The notes beneath the pieces were generated by a model that searched no databases, was not told the origin of the DNA, and saw nothing but the letters and a program-made list of their open reading frames with translations. From Bacillota bacterium (GTDB taxonomy: Bacteria > Bacillota > Clostridia > Christensenellales > Aristaeellaceae): 64,000 nucleotides of DNA. Position numbers and translations under genes: made by a program. The stretch is taken from the NCBI GenBank assembly GCA_023404345.1, contig JAEYCB010000024.1, positions 33,797 to 97,796 of the forward strand, given 5' to 3'. This document shows, piece by piece, positions 43,141 to 51,554 of this stretch; within the stretch, counting starts at the first letter, position 1; every line of letters starts with the position of its first letter.

Positions 43141-44907
43141 TCAGCCGTTGCCTTCCCACAGCCAGTTTTGAGGCACATAGCCGGAGTCGCCCAGATCGGT
43201 CAGGAGGATGTAAAACTCGTCCTCCACGAGGCCCACAACATAGATGCGCCCTGCCAGCTCCTTTTTCGCGCCCTCGCGCGGGACGGAATAGGCGGGCTGC
43301 CGGGTCTCTAGCTCCGAGATATAGATTCTGTCTGGGAAGGCGGGCGCGACCTTGTCCATCTCGCTGCCAAAGGCCAGATAGCGCGTCATCATCCACCCCT
43401 CCTGCCCGTCCGTGCCCAGGGCGACCCGTGTCCATTCGCCTTCCTGCCCCAGCACGCGCAGGGGCGTGCCATTGTAGAACTTGCCCAGCGATTCGGCGCT
43501 CCGGTCGGGCCGTACGCGCAGGTGCAGGCGGTCGGCGGGGTCGGGGTTGCGCACCACCGCCCAGCCGTCGCGGCTCAGGGCCGCGGCAAGCTCCTCCCCG
43601 GTCCCCGGCAGGGTGGCGAGGTCCGCGCCGTCAAGGACCATCTGCGGAAAGTTGCCCACAAACAGGCTGTCGCTATCCGTCCCTTGTAATCGGACGGAAA
43701 CGCCCCAGAAACGGCAGGAGTACTCAAGGGTTCCCGCGTCGTTGGGAATCCATGCCCATTCGAGCCGCCATTGGCCGTCGGCCCCGAGCGCATAGCCCGC
43801 CTGCGCATGCTGCTCGTCCCAGGAAAAGTTGATCTCTCCATCCGTCGTGTGGAACAGGTCCAGCGTGGTGTCCGGGGGCAGCGGGGCGGTCAGGCAGCTC
43901 TGGCGGTAGGTCCCGTCGGCGTCCATGACGATCACCTGCAGGCGGCGGTCTCCTGCGGAGTCTTCCACCAGCAGTACCAGGCCGCCGGACTGCAAATCGG
44001 ACACAAGCACCGTGCCCGCGACCGGGAGGCGGCTGGTGTCGAGCGCATCGTCCGTCAGAAAGGTATCGCCCCAGCCGCTGGCGTCAATGAGATCGGAGAC
44101 GGGCTCCGTCTCCAGCCGGGCCAGCAGCGTTTCCGACAGCGGCACGGGCATGGAATCCACTACGGTTTCCCCATCCAGCGTGAACGTGGCGCGGCGGATG
44201 GCTAGCATCCCGTCCGAAATGCGCAGGTAGGCCGCATTGATCCACGTGCCGGAATTGTATGGATCATAGCTTTGCAGCGTATAGCCCGCAAAGGCGTCCC
44301 GTACGTTTCGCTCCAGCAGCCTCTCCCGCGCCTGTGCTTCCGCGGGGGTAGTGGGGTGCCAACCAAAATCCCAGATCCAGTCAAGCAGCGCGTCGCCCGC
44401 GTCCACGCTCGCCACGGGCTGCGTACCGCCCTCGTAATAGCTGAGCCACGTGCCCTGCACGATCACCTCGCCGGGATAGTGCTGGGGATCATACCAGCCG
44501 CAGATTTGAAACCACTGTCCATCGTAGTGGTAGGAAAGACGCGAACCGTCTTCACTGATGATGTCAAAGCCTAGATCGTCCGGCCATGCGGAGCCGTCCG
44601 CGCGGGTCTGCCCCTGCCGGTGGCACTCAAAGCGCAGGTCCGTATGACCTTCCATAGCTGAGCCTGAGGAAAAGTTACTCCACGAGCCGTCCTTTCGGAG
44701 AAAACCGTACAGGCTCCAGTCGTTTAGCAAAAAGGCGCAGGCACTCCCGTCCGGCAGATCAAACAGCAGAGAATCCCACGATTCGTTTTCGTAGCCGTGT
44801 TCCGCCATCCAGTCAAGGATAGCCTGTGGGACATCCTGCGCATGGGCGCAGGGAAGCGCGCAGACTAGGAGCATGAGCAGCGCCAACGCGGCGAGCATTC
44901 GTTTCAT
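43141..44907 (-). CDS. Exported SH3-domain protein (paralogue)
   Basis: 588 residues from the MKRMLAAL start; the frame is open to 44949. Signal peptide MKRMLAALALLMLLVCALPC then AHAQD. Central region is Trp/Asp/Gly-rich without a recognised fold (YHYDGQWFQICGWYDPQ, INFSWDEQHAQAGYAL). The C-terminal SH3_3 domain has LHLRVRPDRSAESLGKFYNG and PLRVLGQEGEWTRVALGTDG, ending with VPQNWLWEGNG. Such domains bind peptidoglycan or peptides. It lies directly upstream of the paralogue (18-base gap), an evident tandem duplication. Confidence 0.75.
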   Translation of the reverse strand: MKRMLAALALLMLLVCALPCAHAQDVPQAILDWMAEHGYENESWDSLLFDLPDGSACAFLLNDWSLYGFLRKDGSWSNFSSGSAMEGHTDLRFECHRQGQTRADGSAWPDDLGFDIISEDGSRLSYHYDGQWFQICGWYDPQHYPGEVIVQGTWLSYYEGGTQPVASVDAGDALLDWIWDFGWHPTTPAEAQARERLLERNVRDAFAGYTLQSYDPYNSGTWINAAYLRISDGMLAIRRATFTLDGETVVDSMPVPLSETLLARLETEPVSDLIDASGWGDTFLTDDALDTSRLPVAGTVLVSDLQSGGLVLLVEDSAGDRRLQVIVMDADGTYRQSCLTAPLPPDTTLDLFHTTDGEINFSWDEQHAQAGYALGADGQWRLEWAWIPNDAGTLEYSCRFWGVSVRLQGTDSDSLFVGNFPQMVLDGADLATLPGTGEELAAALSRDGWAVVRNPDPADRLHLRVRPDRSAESLGKFYNGTPLRVLGQEGEWTRVALGTDGQEGWMMTRYLAFGSEMDKVAPAFPDRIYISELETRQPAYSVPREGAKKELAGRIYVVGLVEDEFYILLTDLGDSGYVPQNWLWEGNG

Positions 44908-44977
44908 CGTAAAAACCCCAGTCCCTTTTTCCATACAACGAACGGGCATGGAATTTCCTTCCGGGACCCATGAACAA

Positions 44978-45004
44978 AAGTGCCCGGCCTGTTACAGGCC
45001 GGGC
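44978..45004 (-). terminator. Terminator of glmM
   Basis: GCCCGGCCT / AGGCCGGGC stem followed on the minus strand by ACTTTTGTTC. Confidence 0.8.
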
Positions 45005-45023
45005 AAATCTTTTTTGAACACGT

Positions 45024-46376
45024 TTAACCACGCAACTCATGCTCGATGAGCTTGCTCAGGGCGTAAACGTCGCGGTCCATCTCGCGCTGGTCAGGTCCTT
45101 CGATCATCACGCGCACACGCGGCTCCGTGCCGCTGGCGCGCACCACCAGACGGCCCTTGTCCTTATACTTGAGCTCCAGCTCAGCGATCTTCTGCATGAT
45201 CTTTTCGTTTTTGTCAAAGTCGTATTTTTTGTGGTCGTCCACGTTGGCGGCGTACTGGCTCTGGGGCATCATCTGCATCACCCCTGCCAGACGACTCAGC
45301 GGGCGCTGCGCCTGCACCATGGCACTGATCACCTGCACAGCGGTGATCAGGCCGTCGCCGGTGGTGTTGTAGTCCAGCAAAATCACGTGGCCGCTCTGCT
45401 CGCCACCCAGCACATAGCCGTCAGCCAGCATCTTTTCCAGCACATAGCGGTCGCCTACACGGGTTTTTTCGATCTTGATGCCATGCTTTTTCATGGCAAT
45501 GTCCAGACCCATGTTGCTCATGACCGTGGCAACCACGGTGTTTTGCCGAAGCCGGCCCTGGTCTTTGAGGTAGAGGGCCAGCATGGCCATCACCTGATCG
45601 CCGTTGATGAGCTGGCCGCGTTCGTCTACGGCCATCAGGCGGTCGGCGTCGCCGTCAAAGGCAAAGCCCACGTCCGCACCCAGCTCGCGCACCAGCTCGC
45701 ACAGACGGCGCGGATGGGTCGAGCCGCAGTTGTCGTTGATGTTGGTGCCGTCGGGTTCATGGTAGTAGCAGCTCACCTTGGCGCCCAGCTCTTTGAACAC
45801 CATCGGAGCGACCTCGTAGCTCGCGCCCTGAGCGCAGTCGAGCACCACGTGTAAGCCATCCAGCCGCACGCCGGTGGTTTCCTTCACAAAATCCACATAG
45901 CGACGGGTAGCATTGCGCTGGCGCACGGGGCGGCCCACGCGCTCGCCAATGGGCATTTCAAAATCAGCGGGCATGCCCCCGGTCACGATTTCCTCGATGC
46001 GGTCCTCGATGGCGTCGGGGAGCTTATAGCCGTTTTTGTCAAAGAATTTGATGCCGTTGTACTCGACAGTGTTGTGGCTGGCGCTGATAACTGCGCCAGC
46101 GTCGGCCTCGTAAAAGCGGGTGAGGTAGGCGATGGCGGGGGTGGGGAGCACCTCCACCAGCACCGCACGCGCACCTACGCTGCAAATGCCCGCAACCAGC
46201 GCACTTTCCAGCATCTCGCCGCTCAGGCGCGTATCACGCCCTACCAGGATGGTGGGGCGGTGTACATCGCTGGCCAGTACATAGGCGCTGGCCTGGCCCA
46301 GTCGGAAGGCTAGATCACAGGTTAATTCCGTGTTGGCGATGCCGCGGACACCGTCGGTTCCAAACAGTCTGGCCAT
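45024..46376 (-). CDS. glmM: Phosphoglucosamine mutase
   Basis: 450 residues. It converts glucosamine-6-P to glucosamine-1-P for UDP-GlcNAc and peptidoglycan. N-terminal ARLFGTDGVRGIAN, the phosphoserine loop ISASHNTVEYNGIKF (Ser100), Mg-binding FDGDADRLMAVD, sugar-specificity GGEQSGHVI and phosphate-binding RASGTEPRVRVM are all present. AAGGAG lies upstream of ATG 46376. It is transcribed with the epimerase gene upstream, 21 bases apart. Confidence 0.96.
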   Translation of the reverse strand: MARLFGTDGVRGIANTELTCDLAFRLGQASAYVLASDVHRPTILVGRDTRLSGEMLESALVAGICSVGARAVLVEVLPTPAIAYLTRFYEADAGAVISASHNTVEYNGIKFFDKNGYKLPDAIEDRIEEIVTGGMPADFEMPIGERVGRPVRQRNATRRYVDFVKETTGVRLDGLHVVLDCAQGASYEVAPMVFKELGAKVSCYYHEPDGTNINDNCGSTHPRRLCELVRELGADVGFAFDGDADRLMAVDERGQLINGDQVMAMLALYLKDQGRLRQNTVVATVMSNMGLDIAMKKHGIKIEKTRVGDRYVLEKMLADGYVLGGEQSGHVILLDYNTTGDGLITAVQVISAMVQAQRPLSRLAGVMQMMPQSQYAANVDDHKKYDFDKNEKIMQKIAELELKYKDKGRLVVRASGTEPRVRVMIEGPDQREMDRDVYALSKLIEHELRG

Positions 46377-46397
46377 TGAGTAGGCTCCTTTCCGGGT

Positions 46398-47366
46398 TTA
46401 TGCCCAAAAAACATCGTTGCTTTTGCTGTCGTACATCAGGACCCCTTTCAGGAAGGCAATGGCCTTCTCCAGCCCCTCGCGGGGAGACATCAGGCTATCC
46501 TCATGTTCGATGGATAATACATCGTCATACCCCACCAGGCGCAGATTGGAAACGATGTCTTTCCACACCAGTGCGTCATGACCATAGCCTACGGTGCGGA
46601 ACAGCCAGCTGCGCTCCTGTTCGCAGGTGAAGCGTTTGGTGTCAAGTACGCCGTTGACGGGGCTGTTGAGGGGATCGAGCCGAGTATCCTTGGCATGGAC
46701 AAAGTAGATGGCGTCGCCCAGACGGCGAATGGCCGCCACGGGATCGATGCCCTGCCAGAACAGGTGGCTGGGGTCAAAGTTTGCACCGATGAGGGGACCG
46801 ACGGCCTTGCGCAACCGAAGCAGCGTTTCGGGGTTGTAGACGCAGAAGCCAGGGTGCATTTCCAACGCGATTTTTTCTATCCCGTGCGCAGCAGCAAAAG
46901 CGGCTGCACTCCGCCAGTAGGGAATGAGCACCTGCTCCCATTGGTATTCCAAAATCTTTTGATAATCATCCGGCCAGGCGCAGGTGACCCAGTTGGGCGT
47001 ACGGTCATCGGGGCTACCACCGGGGCAGCCGCTGAAGCCCACAATGCGCTTTACGCCCAGCCGCTCGGCCAAAAGCACCGCATTTTGAAAGTCCTGCCGA
47101 AAGTGTTCCGCCACATCCTGGTCGGGGTGAATGGGATTGCCGTGCGCGCTGAGCGCCGCCAGCTCCAGTCCGTTTTTCTTCAATACGCGCTTGAATGCGG
47201 ACAGCGCGCCTTCATCCTCCAGAAGAAGGGCGGGGTTGCAATGCGCTTTGCCGGGATAGCCGCCGCAGCCGATTTCCACCGCGTCCACACCGCATTGGGC
47301 CAGGTACTGCATGGCGCTTTCAAAGGGCATGTCGCCAAGCACAGGGTTGAAAACCGAGAGCTTCAT
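46398..47366 (-). CDS. Sugar-phosphate isomerase/epimerase, TIM barrel
   Basis: 322 residues, AP-endonuclease-2 superfamily. Barrel motifs: AVEIGCGGYPGKAHC, LAALSAHGNPIHPDQ, KRIVGFSGCPGGSPDDRTP, KIALEMHPGFCVYNPETLL, GANFDPSHLFWQG, IYFVHAKDT and VLSIEHEDSLM. Metal ligands Glu/Asp/His/Glu are evident. The DPSHLFWQG and EHEDSLM pattern is common in Clostridia proteins annotated as xylose-isomerase-like epimerases of undefined substrate. ATG 47366 has AAAGGAG 12 bases upstream; a GTG at 47378 is too close to that site. It precedes glmM. Confidence 0.8.
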   Translation of the reverse strand: MKLSVFNPVLGDMPFESAMQYLAQCGVDAVEIGCGGYPGKAHCNPALLLEDEGALSAFKRVLKKNGLELAALSAHGNPIHPDQDVAEHFRQDFQNAVLLAERLGVKRIVGFSGCPGGSPDDRTPNWVTCAWPDDYQKILEYQWEQVLIPYWRSAAAFAAAHGIEKIALEMHPGFCVYNPETLLRLRKAVGPLIGANFDPSHLFWQGIDPVAAIRRLGDAIYFVHAKDTRLDPLNSPVNGVLDTKRFTCEQERSWLFRTVGYGHDALVWKDIVSNLRLVGYDDVLSIEHEDSLMSPREGLEKAIAFLKGVLMYDSKSNDVFWA

Positions 47367-47509
47367 CAGGATTGGCACTCCTTTTGTCCGACGAGGTATG
47401 CCCGCGCCGGTTCAATTGTAGCATATTGTATCTTGACCATGGATAGTATACCCCGATCAGGGGAAAATTGCAAGCCTGCGAAAACGCAGGGGAGGTCTCA
47501 GAGCGGAAC

Positions 47510-47562
47510 ATAAAAAAGCCATAGCCAAAAGCAATGGGACAGCGTTGCCCGTTGCTTTTGGC
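47510..47562 (-). terminator. Terminator of the first sigma/anti-sigma operon
   Basis: GCCAAAAGCAACGGG / CCCATTGCTTTTGGC on the minus strand, then TATGGCTTTTTT. Confidence 0.8.
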
Positions 47563-47597
47563 AGGAATGCAAACTGAAATTCCAAAGAGCAGAAAAA

Positions 47598-48785
47598 CTA
47601 CTGGGCAGGATAGAGCACGATAGCGTTTTGCAAGGCTTCGTCCCCGGAGCCTTCCCACAGGTAACCGGCGTACAGGGTCAGGGTTTCGGGCAGCTCGCCC
47701 ACGCCCAGCAGCGTGAATTGCGCCTCCGATGCTCCCAGGGGATAGGCGGTTTCGGGCTTGTATACGCGGCCCTGCTCGTCGACAGCGGTCACTTCCACCC
47801 ATGCATCCATCGGATCGACGGAGGCCGGCGGGGGCGTAAGCAGTGTTTCCAGCGGCTGCTCACAGGTAAGGGTGACGACCGCCGCCATGGGGGAAACCTG
47901 GGCTCGGGCCGTGCATGAGACGCCGTTAAACTGCGCGGCTCCGGCCATGGAGAGGGTAGCGCCTGCCGTGTGCGGCACCGTCGCCGTAAGCGTGCCTGCC
48001 TCTGTGTGCTCGATGGCGGAGTAGCACTTTTCTCCGTCGAAATAGACCGTCTGCACCGATTGATAGAGCGTGATGTGAAGCTCCAGCCGATCCCTTTCAC
48101 CGATCCCATCGGGAAGCGGCGATTCAAATTCCCGCATTTCGTGACAGGCGCAGTCCTCGGTATAGGTGACGCTGGCGGCGTAAGGCGGCAGGTCGATGCC
48201 GTCATCCGTAAGGGTGTGGTCGCTGGCATAGATCATCCGCGCGCGATAGCCGCAGGGCGTTCCGTTTTCAAGCGCCTGGTTATAGGCTGTAAGGACGTTG
48301 GCGCCGGGCGCCTGCGGATGCTCGATGGCGACGGGCATGGCGGCGGTTTCCTCCATGGCGGCCAATTCGGAAGCGTTCGGGATATACGGTTCGTAATGCG
48401 CGCCCTGCGCGATGGAAAAGGCCAGGTTGAGCGTAAGGCCGTCATAGAAGGCGCTGTCGATTTGCGCCACGGCAAGCTCCTGCGCTTCGCCGGGGATTTT
48501 CACGGGAGACGCGGTGAACAGGCCGGCCTGCGGGGCAACCTGGGCGTAACGCTCGTCTCCACGTCCAAAAAGAGAAAACAGGTTCAGATGATCGGCCAGA
48601 GCAATGGAGCCCGTAACCAGCAGCACAATCAACAGGCACGCCAGCGCGGGGGAAAGCCTCCTGACTGGATGCACGCATGCCTCGTGATGAACCGCCGCCA
48701 GTATGCGCTCGCGCCGAAGCTCGTCGGCACACAGGCCGGAGAGCCGGCGGTTGACCCTTTCCTGCAAATCTTTTTCATTGAGCAT
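47598..48785 (-). CDS. Anti-sigma-like membrane protein, DUF4179/DUF5643 type (pair 1)
   Basis: 395 residues. A short cytoplasmic N-terminus (LNEKDLQERVNRRLSGLCADELRRER-like helices) is followed by one membrane helix (LACLLIVLLVTGSIALAD, residues about 47-66) and a roughly 330-residue outside domain of beta-type sequence (SAFYDGLTLNLAFSIAQG ... LPETLTLYAGYLWEGSG). The layout matches ECF anti-sigma factors of the DUF4179 kind. It overlaps the sigma gene by 11 bases, showing coupling. It probably holds its sigma factor until an envelope signal is sensed; the signal is unknown. Confidence 0.75.
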   Translation of the reverse strand: MLNEKDLQERVNRRLSGLCADELRRERILAAVHHEACVHPVRRLSPALACLLIVLLVTGSIALADHLNLFSLFGRGDERYAQVAPQAGLFTASPVKIPGEAQELAVAQIDSAFYDGLTLNLAFSIAQGAHYEPYIPNASELAAMEETAAMPVAIEHPQAPGANVLTAYNQALENGTPCGYRARMIYASDHTLTDDGIDLPPYAASVTYTEDCACHEMREFESPLPDGIGERDRLELHITLYQSVQTVYFDGEKCYSAIEHTEAGTLTATVPHTAGATLSMAGAAQFNGVSCTARAQVSPMAAVVTLTCEQPLETLLTPPPASVDPMDAWVEVTAVDEQGRVYKPETAYPLGASEAQFTLLGVGELPETLTLYAGYLWEGSGDEALQNAIVLYPAQ

Positions 48786-49281
48786 GATACCAACCCTCCA
48801 AATGGTCTTTGAGCAGGTGCCCGGCTTTTTCCAGCCGGTAATGGACGGTCCTTCGGGACAGTTTCAGGAGCGAAGCGGTTTCCTGAATAGAAAAGCCCTG
48901 AAAGTAACGCAGGATGACAACGCTTCTCAGCCCGTCGGGCAGGGCGAGGATGGCGCGGGTGAGGGTGTCATCCGGCCATTGAACATCTATGGCCGGATGC
49001 GGCAGATCCTCCATGCGAACCCTTCGGTCCATGTGCCGAAACCATCGTCCCCGGAGCATGTCCCGGCATGTATTGACGGCGATGCGTATCAGCCAGGTCT
49101 TTTCCGACGCCTCGCCCCGGTAGCTTCCATAGGACCGCCAGGCTTTTACGAACGTTTCCTGCAGCGCGTCTTCCGCCAGGGCGGTATCTTTCAGGAGCAG
49201 GTAACATGTGCGGAGCAGGGGCACCTCCCATCGCAACATGGCCTGCTCCAGCCAGAGGTCCCGATCGCTTTGACGATCCAT
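48775..49281 (-). CDS. ECF sigma factor (pair 1)
   Basis: 168 residues. Sigma region 2: LLRTCYLLLKDTALAEDALQETFVKAWRSYGSYRGEASEKTWLIRIAVNTCRDMLR contains the DALQETF and W/R pattern. Region 4: LRSVVILRYFQGFSIQETASLLKLSRRTVHYRLEKAGHLL is the helix-turn-helix that reads the -35. It is encoded with its anti-sigma factor and transcribed away from pair 2. No own-promoter motif was identified upstream. Confidence 0.9.
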   Translation of the reverse strand: MDRQSDRDLWLEQAMLRWEVPLLRTCYLLLKDTALAEDALQETFVKAWRSYGSYRGEASEKTWLIRIAVNTCRDMLRGRWFRHMDRRVRMEDLPHPAIDVQWPDDTLTRAILALPDGLRSVVILRYFQGFSIQETASLLKLSRRTVHYRLEKAGHLLKDHLEGWYHAQ

Positions 49282-49352
49282 GATTTCATTCCCCCTTCGC
49301 TTCTATAGACGATGTGGATGCCCGTAATGTGCAACGCTGCGCTCACCAAATG

Positions 49353-49380
49353 AAAAAACCCGGAATAACCGGGCTTTTTC
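49353..49380 (-). terminator. Terminator between the two sigma/anti-sigma pairs
   Basis: AAAACCCGG / CCGGGCTTTTT stem with A/T runs on both sides. Confidence 0.8.
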
Positions 49381-49439
49381 ATTCAGCAGGGGACAGACCG
49401 GGAAGCGAGTCCCGCGTAGCCGCCGGCGTCTGCATGCCC

Positions 49440-50624
49440 TCAGCGCACGCGCACGGCGGCGGTCATATCGGCCACGCCGACGTCGACGGGCGCCAGCCAC
49501 AATTCGTCGGGCAGTGGAGAGAGGGCGGGATAGACAAATTCGGCCATTTCATCCCCATGGGCGTCAAGCCCAAACTCCTCCGGAAACAGCTCCACGCCCT
49601 GCTCGTCCACCAGCGACAGGCTGTAGATCCAGCTCTCAAACACATCCATGCCGCCGTAGGACCACATAAGACGCCCCTCTTCGTCGTAATAGCCATCCCC
49701 GTTGGCTTCGATGAAGGCGGCCATCGCGTCGGGGTTGACCTCCAGATCCAGCGTGATATAGGTCATCAGGGGCGAGAAGCAGGCTTCGGTCACCTGGGCA
49801 GTCACAAGGTCCGTCGTGACGGGTATGCATGGATGCTCGGTCACAACGCGGTCCGTCATGCCGGTTACATCAAGCGTAAAGGTGACGACGCCCTCATCGG
49901 GCAGGCGCATGCGCCCGTTTTCGTCGAAGATTTCAGGATGCTCGGCAGGCGGATAGAAACCCTCCGGGGGCGGACCGATGGGCATAGCGACTTCCACCTT
50001 GCCGTCCAGAAATACATCGTCCTTATCCAGCCGCAGGTAGTAGTATTCCTCTATGACACCCGGCTCGGCGGTGCCGGTGGTCATTCCGCCGGAACCTGCG
50101 GTGGTCATGTCCGCCTCCCTGCCGTCAAACCAGATGCGTTCGGTCCATAACCGCATGTCATACGCCTGCAACAACTGCCAGATTTCCTCGGAAATCCCCG
50201 GCGACAGCGTGCCGTCCTCGGCCACGCCCAGCGGCACGTCCACGTCCGGCAGGCGGTAGGTCCACATCAGGTAGAGGGTGCGACCATCATAGACAGCCTC
50301 GTTGACGGCAACCTCCACGCCGTTGACCGTCCCCTCAAACAGCTGGGACTGCCGGGCAACCTCTTCGCTGGCGGGCGGGGTATTGAAGAACCATACCGCG
50401 TCAAACAACTTCCAGTGATAGGCGGCCACGGCGGCCGAGGCCAGCAATAGCGTGACGAGGGCGGCGATGAGCAGCGTGCGGCGCAGCTTTCGCGCCGAGG
50501 CCGCGCGGCGTTTGCCATCCTCCCGTACAATGGCTTTCAGCGTATCGGTCATGGCGTTGTGGAATATCTCCGGCGCATCCGGAAGGGCATGGTTCAGGCG
50601 ATTTCGAAACTCACGATCGTTCAT
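49440..50624 (-). CDS. Anti-sigma-like membrane protein, DUF4179 type (pair 2)
   Basis: 394 residues. The cytoplasmic N-terminus (MNDREFRNRLNHALPDAPEIF) is followed by an Arg-rich stop and one membrane helix (TLLIAALVTLLLASAAVAAY, about 49-68). A large outside domain follows (GVEVAVNEAVYDGRTLYLMWTYRLPD, ...VTFTLDVTGMTDRVV, PDELWLAPVDVG). Same architecture as the pair 1 protein but only distantly similar in the outer domain, so each may sense something different. The start overlaps the sigma stop by ATGA with GGAGG upstream. Confidence 0.75.
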   Translation of the reverse strand: MNDREFRNRLNHALPDAPEIFHNAMTDTLKAIVREDGKRRAASARKLRRTLLIAALVTLLLASAAVAAYHWKLFDAVWFFNTPPASEEVARQSQLFEGTVNGVEVAVNEAVYDGRTLYLMWTYRLPDVDVPLGVAEDGTLSPGISEEIWQLLQAYDMRLWTERIWFDGREADMTTAGSGGMTTGTAEPGVIEEYYYLRLDKDDVFLDGKVEVAMPIGPPPEGFYPPAEHPEIFDENGRMRLPDEGVVTFTLDVTGMTDRVVTEHPCIPVTTDLVTAQVTEACFSPLMTYITLDLEVNPDAMAAFIEANGDGYYDEEGRLMWSYGGMDVFESWIYSLSLVDEQGVELFPEEFGLDAHGDEMAEFVYPALSPLPDELWLAPVDVGVADMTAAVRVR

Positions 50625-51106
50625 TGCTTACCCTCCTCCCAGTCCTCGCGGAGCAGGACGCTCAGGCGGGCGCGCGCTTTCATCAGGCGCGTCTTGACTG
50701 TGCCCTGCGGCACACCCAGCGTATCGGCAATCTCGGCGACGGAGAATCCTTCCAGATAGTACAATAGCACGGTGATGCGCCATTCGGGACGGAGCTGATC
50801 GATGCATTCCTTGAGTGGCGAAGGCTCTGCAGGCGGCTCCGTGGGCAGAATTTCCTCCTCTAAAGGCACAAAGCGGATTTTTTGACGCTGACGCAGCATA
50901 TCGCGGCAGGTGTTGACCAGAATTTTCATTAGCCATGGACGGAAACGGGATGGATTTCGCAGGGTGTTTTGTTTCTGCCACGCACGGGTGAGCGCTTCCT
51001 GTACGGCGTCGGCGCAGTCCTGATCGTTGTGCAGGATGGAGTAGCCGACGTGGTACATCAGACGTTCGCAGCGCATGGCTTCTGACTGGAACGTTACGGC
51101 ATCCAC
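50621..51106 (-). CDS. ECF sigma factor (pair 2)
   Basis: 161 residues from a GTG start (GTGGATGCC, with AAAGGAG seven bases upstream); the frame extends upstream without a good ribosome site. Region 2: LMYHVGYSILHNDQDCADAVQEALTRAWQKQNTLRNPSRFRPWLMKILVNTCRDML. Region 4: LRPEWRITVLLYYLEGFSVAEIADTLGVPQGTVKTRLMKARARL. This is of the SigV/SigW-like clostridial ECF type. It is followed immediately by its anti-sigma gene. Confidence 0.9.
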   Translation of the reverse strand: MDAVTFQSEAMRCERLMYHVGYSILHNDQDCADAVQEALTRAWQKQNTLRNPSRFRPWLMKILVNTCRDMLRQRQKIRFVPLEEEILPTEPPAEPSPLKECIDQLRPEWRITVLLYYLEGFSVAEIADTLGVPQGTVKTRLMKARARLSVLLREDWEEGKQ

Positions 51107-51510
51107 ACGATCGCTCCTTTCGTAAGACAAAAGGGGAACAGGCTGCACGTTTTTCATTGAAGAATCCGGCGGATTTCCCCTTTGCTCTTTTAGACGGAAA
51201 AAGGGGAAAGACGGTTTTTCTTTCAGAAACAAAATATTTTTAAATGTCTTTCGTTAAAAGCAACAAGAAAATTATAACAAATACATATATAAAAATCCAT
51301 TTATTTAATTGCGCGTGGTTTGTGCTGTCAGAATTGCAATATTAAACTAAGAACAACCGTGATTTCTACATGAAGAAAAAACGGACTGTCGGTTATTGCA
51401 AAATTCAAAAAATCCGATGGAGAATATAAACTTATTTTGAATGTGGTTTGGTTTACCAATTTTCTGATGGCTTCAACAATCATTCTTTTCAAAGAAAGAG
51501 ACACGAGATG
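51107..51510. other. AT-rich gap upstream of sigma pair 2
   Basis: About 400 bases, the left third still open in the sigma frame, the rest AT-rich (51237-51480). It should hold the promoter of sigma pair 2, but no certain motif was identified. No gene recognised. Confidence 0.4.
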
Positions 51511-51554
51511 CAAAAAGGCGGATGCGATCATGGTTAACCACGGTCGCATCCGCC
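51511..51554 (-). terminator. Terminator overlapping the end of the H-cluster protein gene
   Basis: GGCGGATGCGA / TCGCATCCGCC stem; minus-strand T run at 51516-51511. The gene's last codons (CDRG and stop) form its left arm and loop. Confidence 0.75.
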
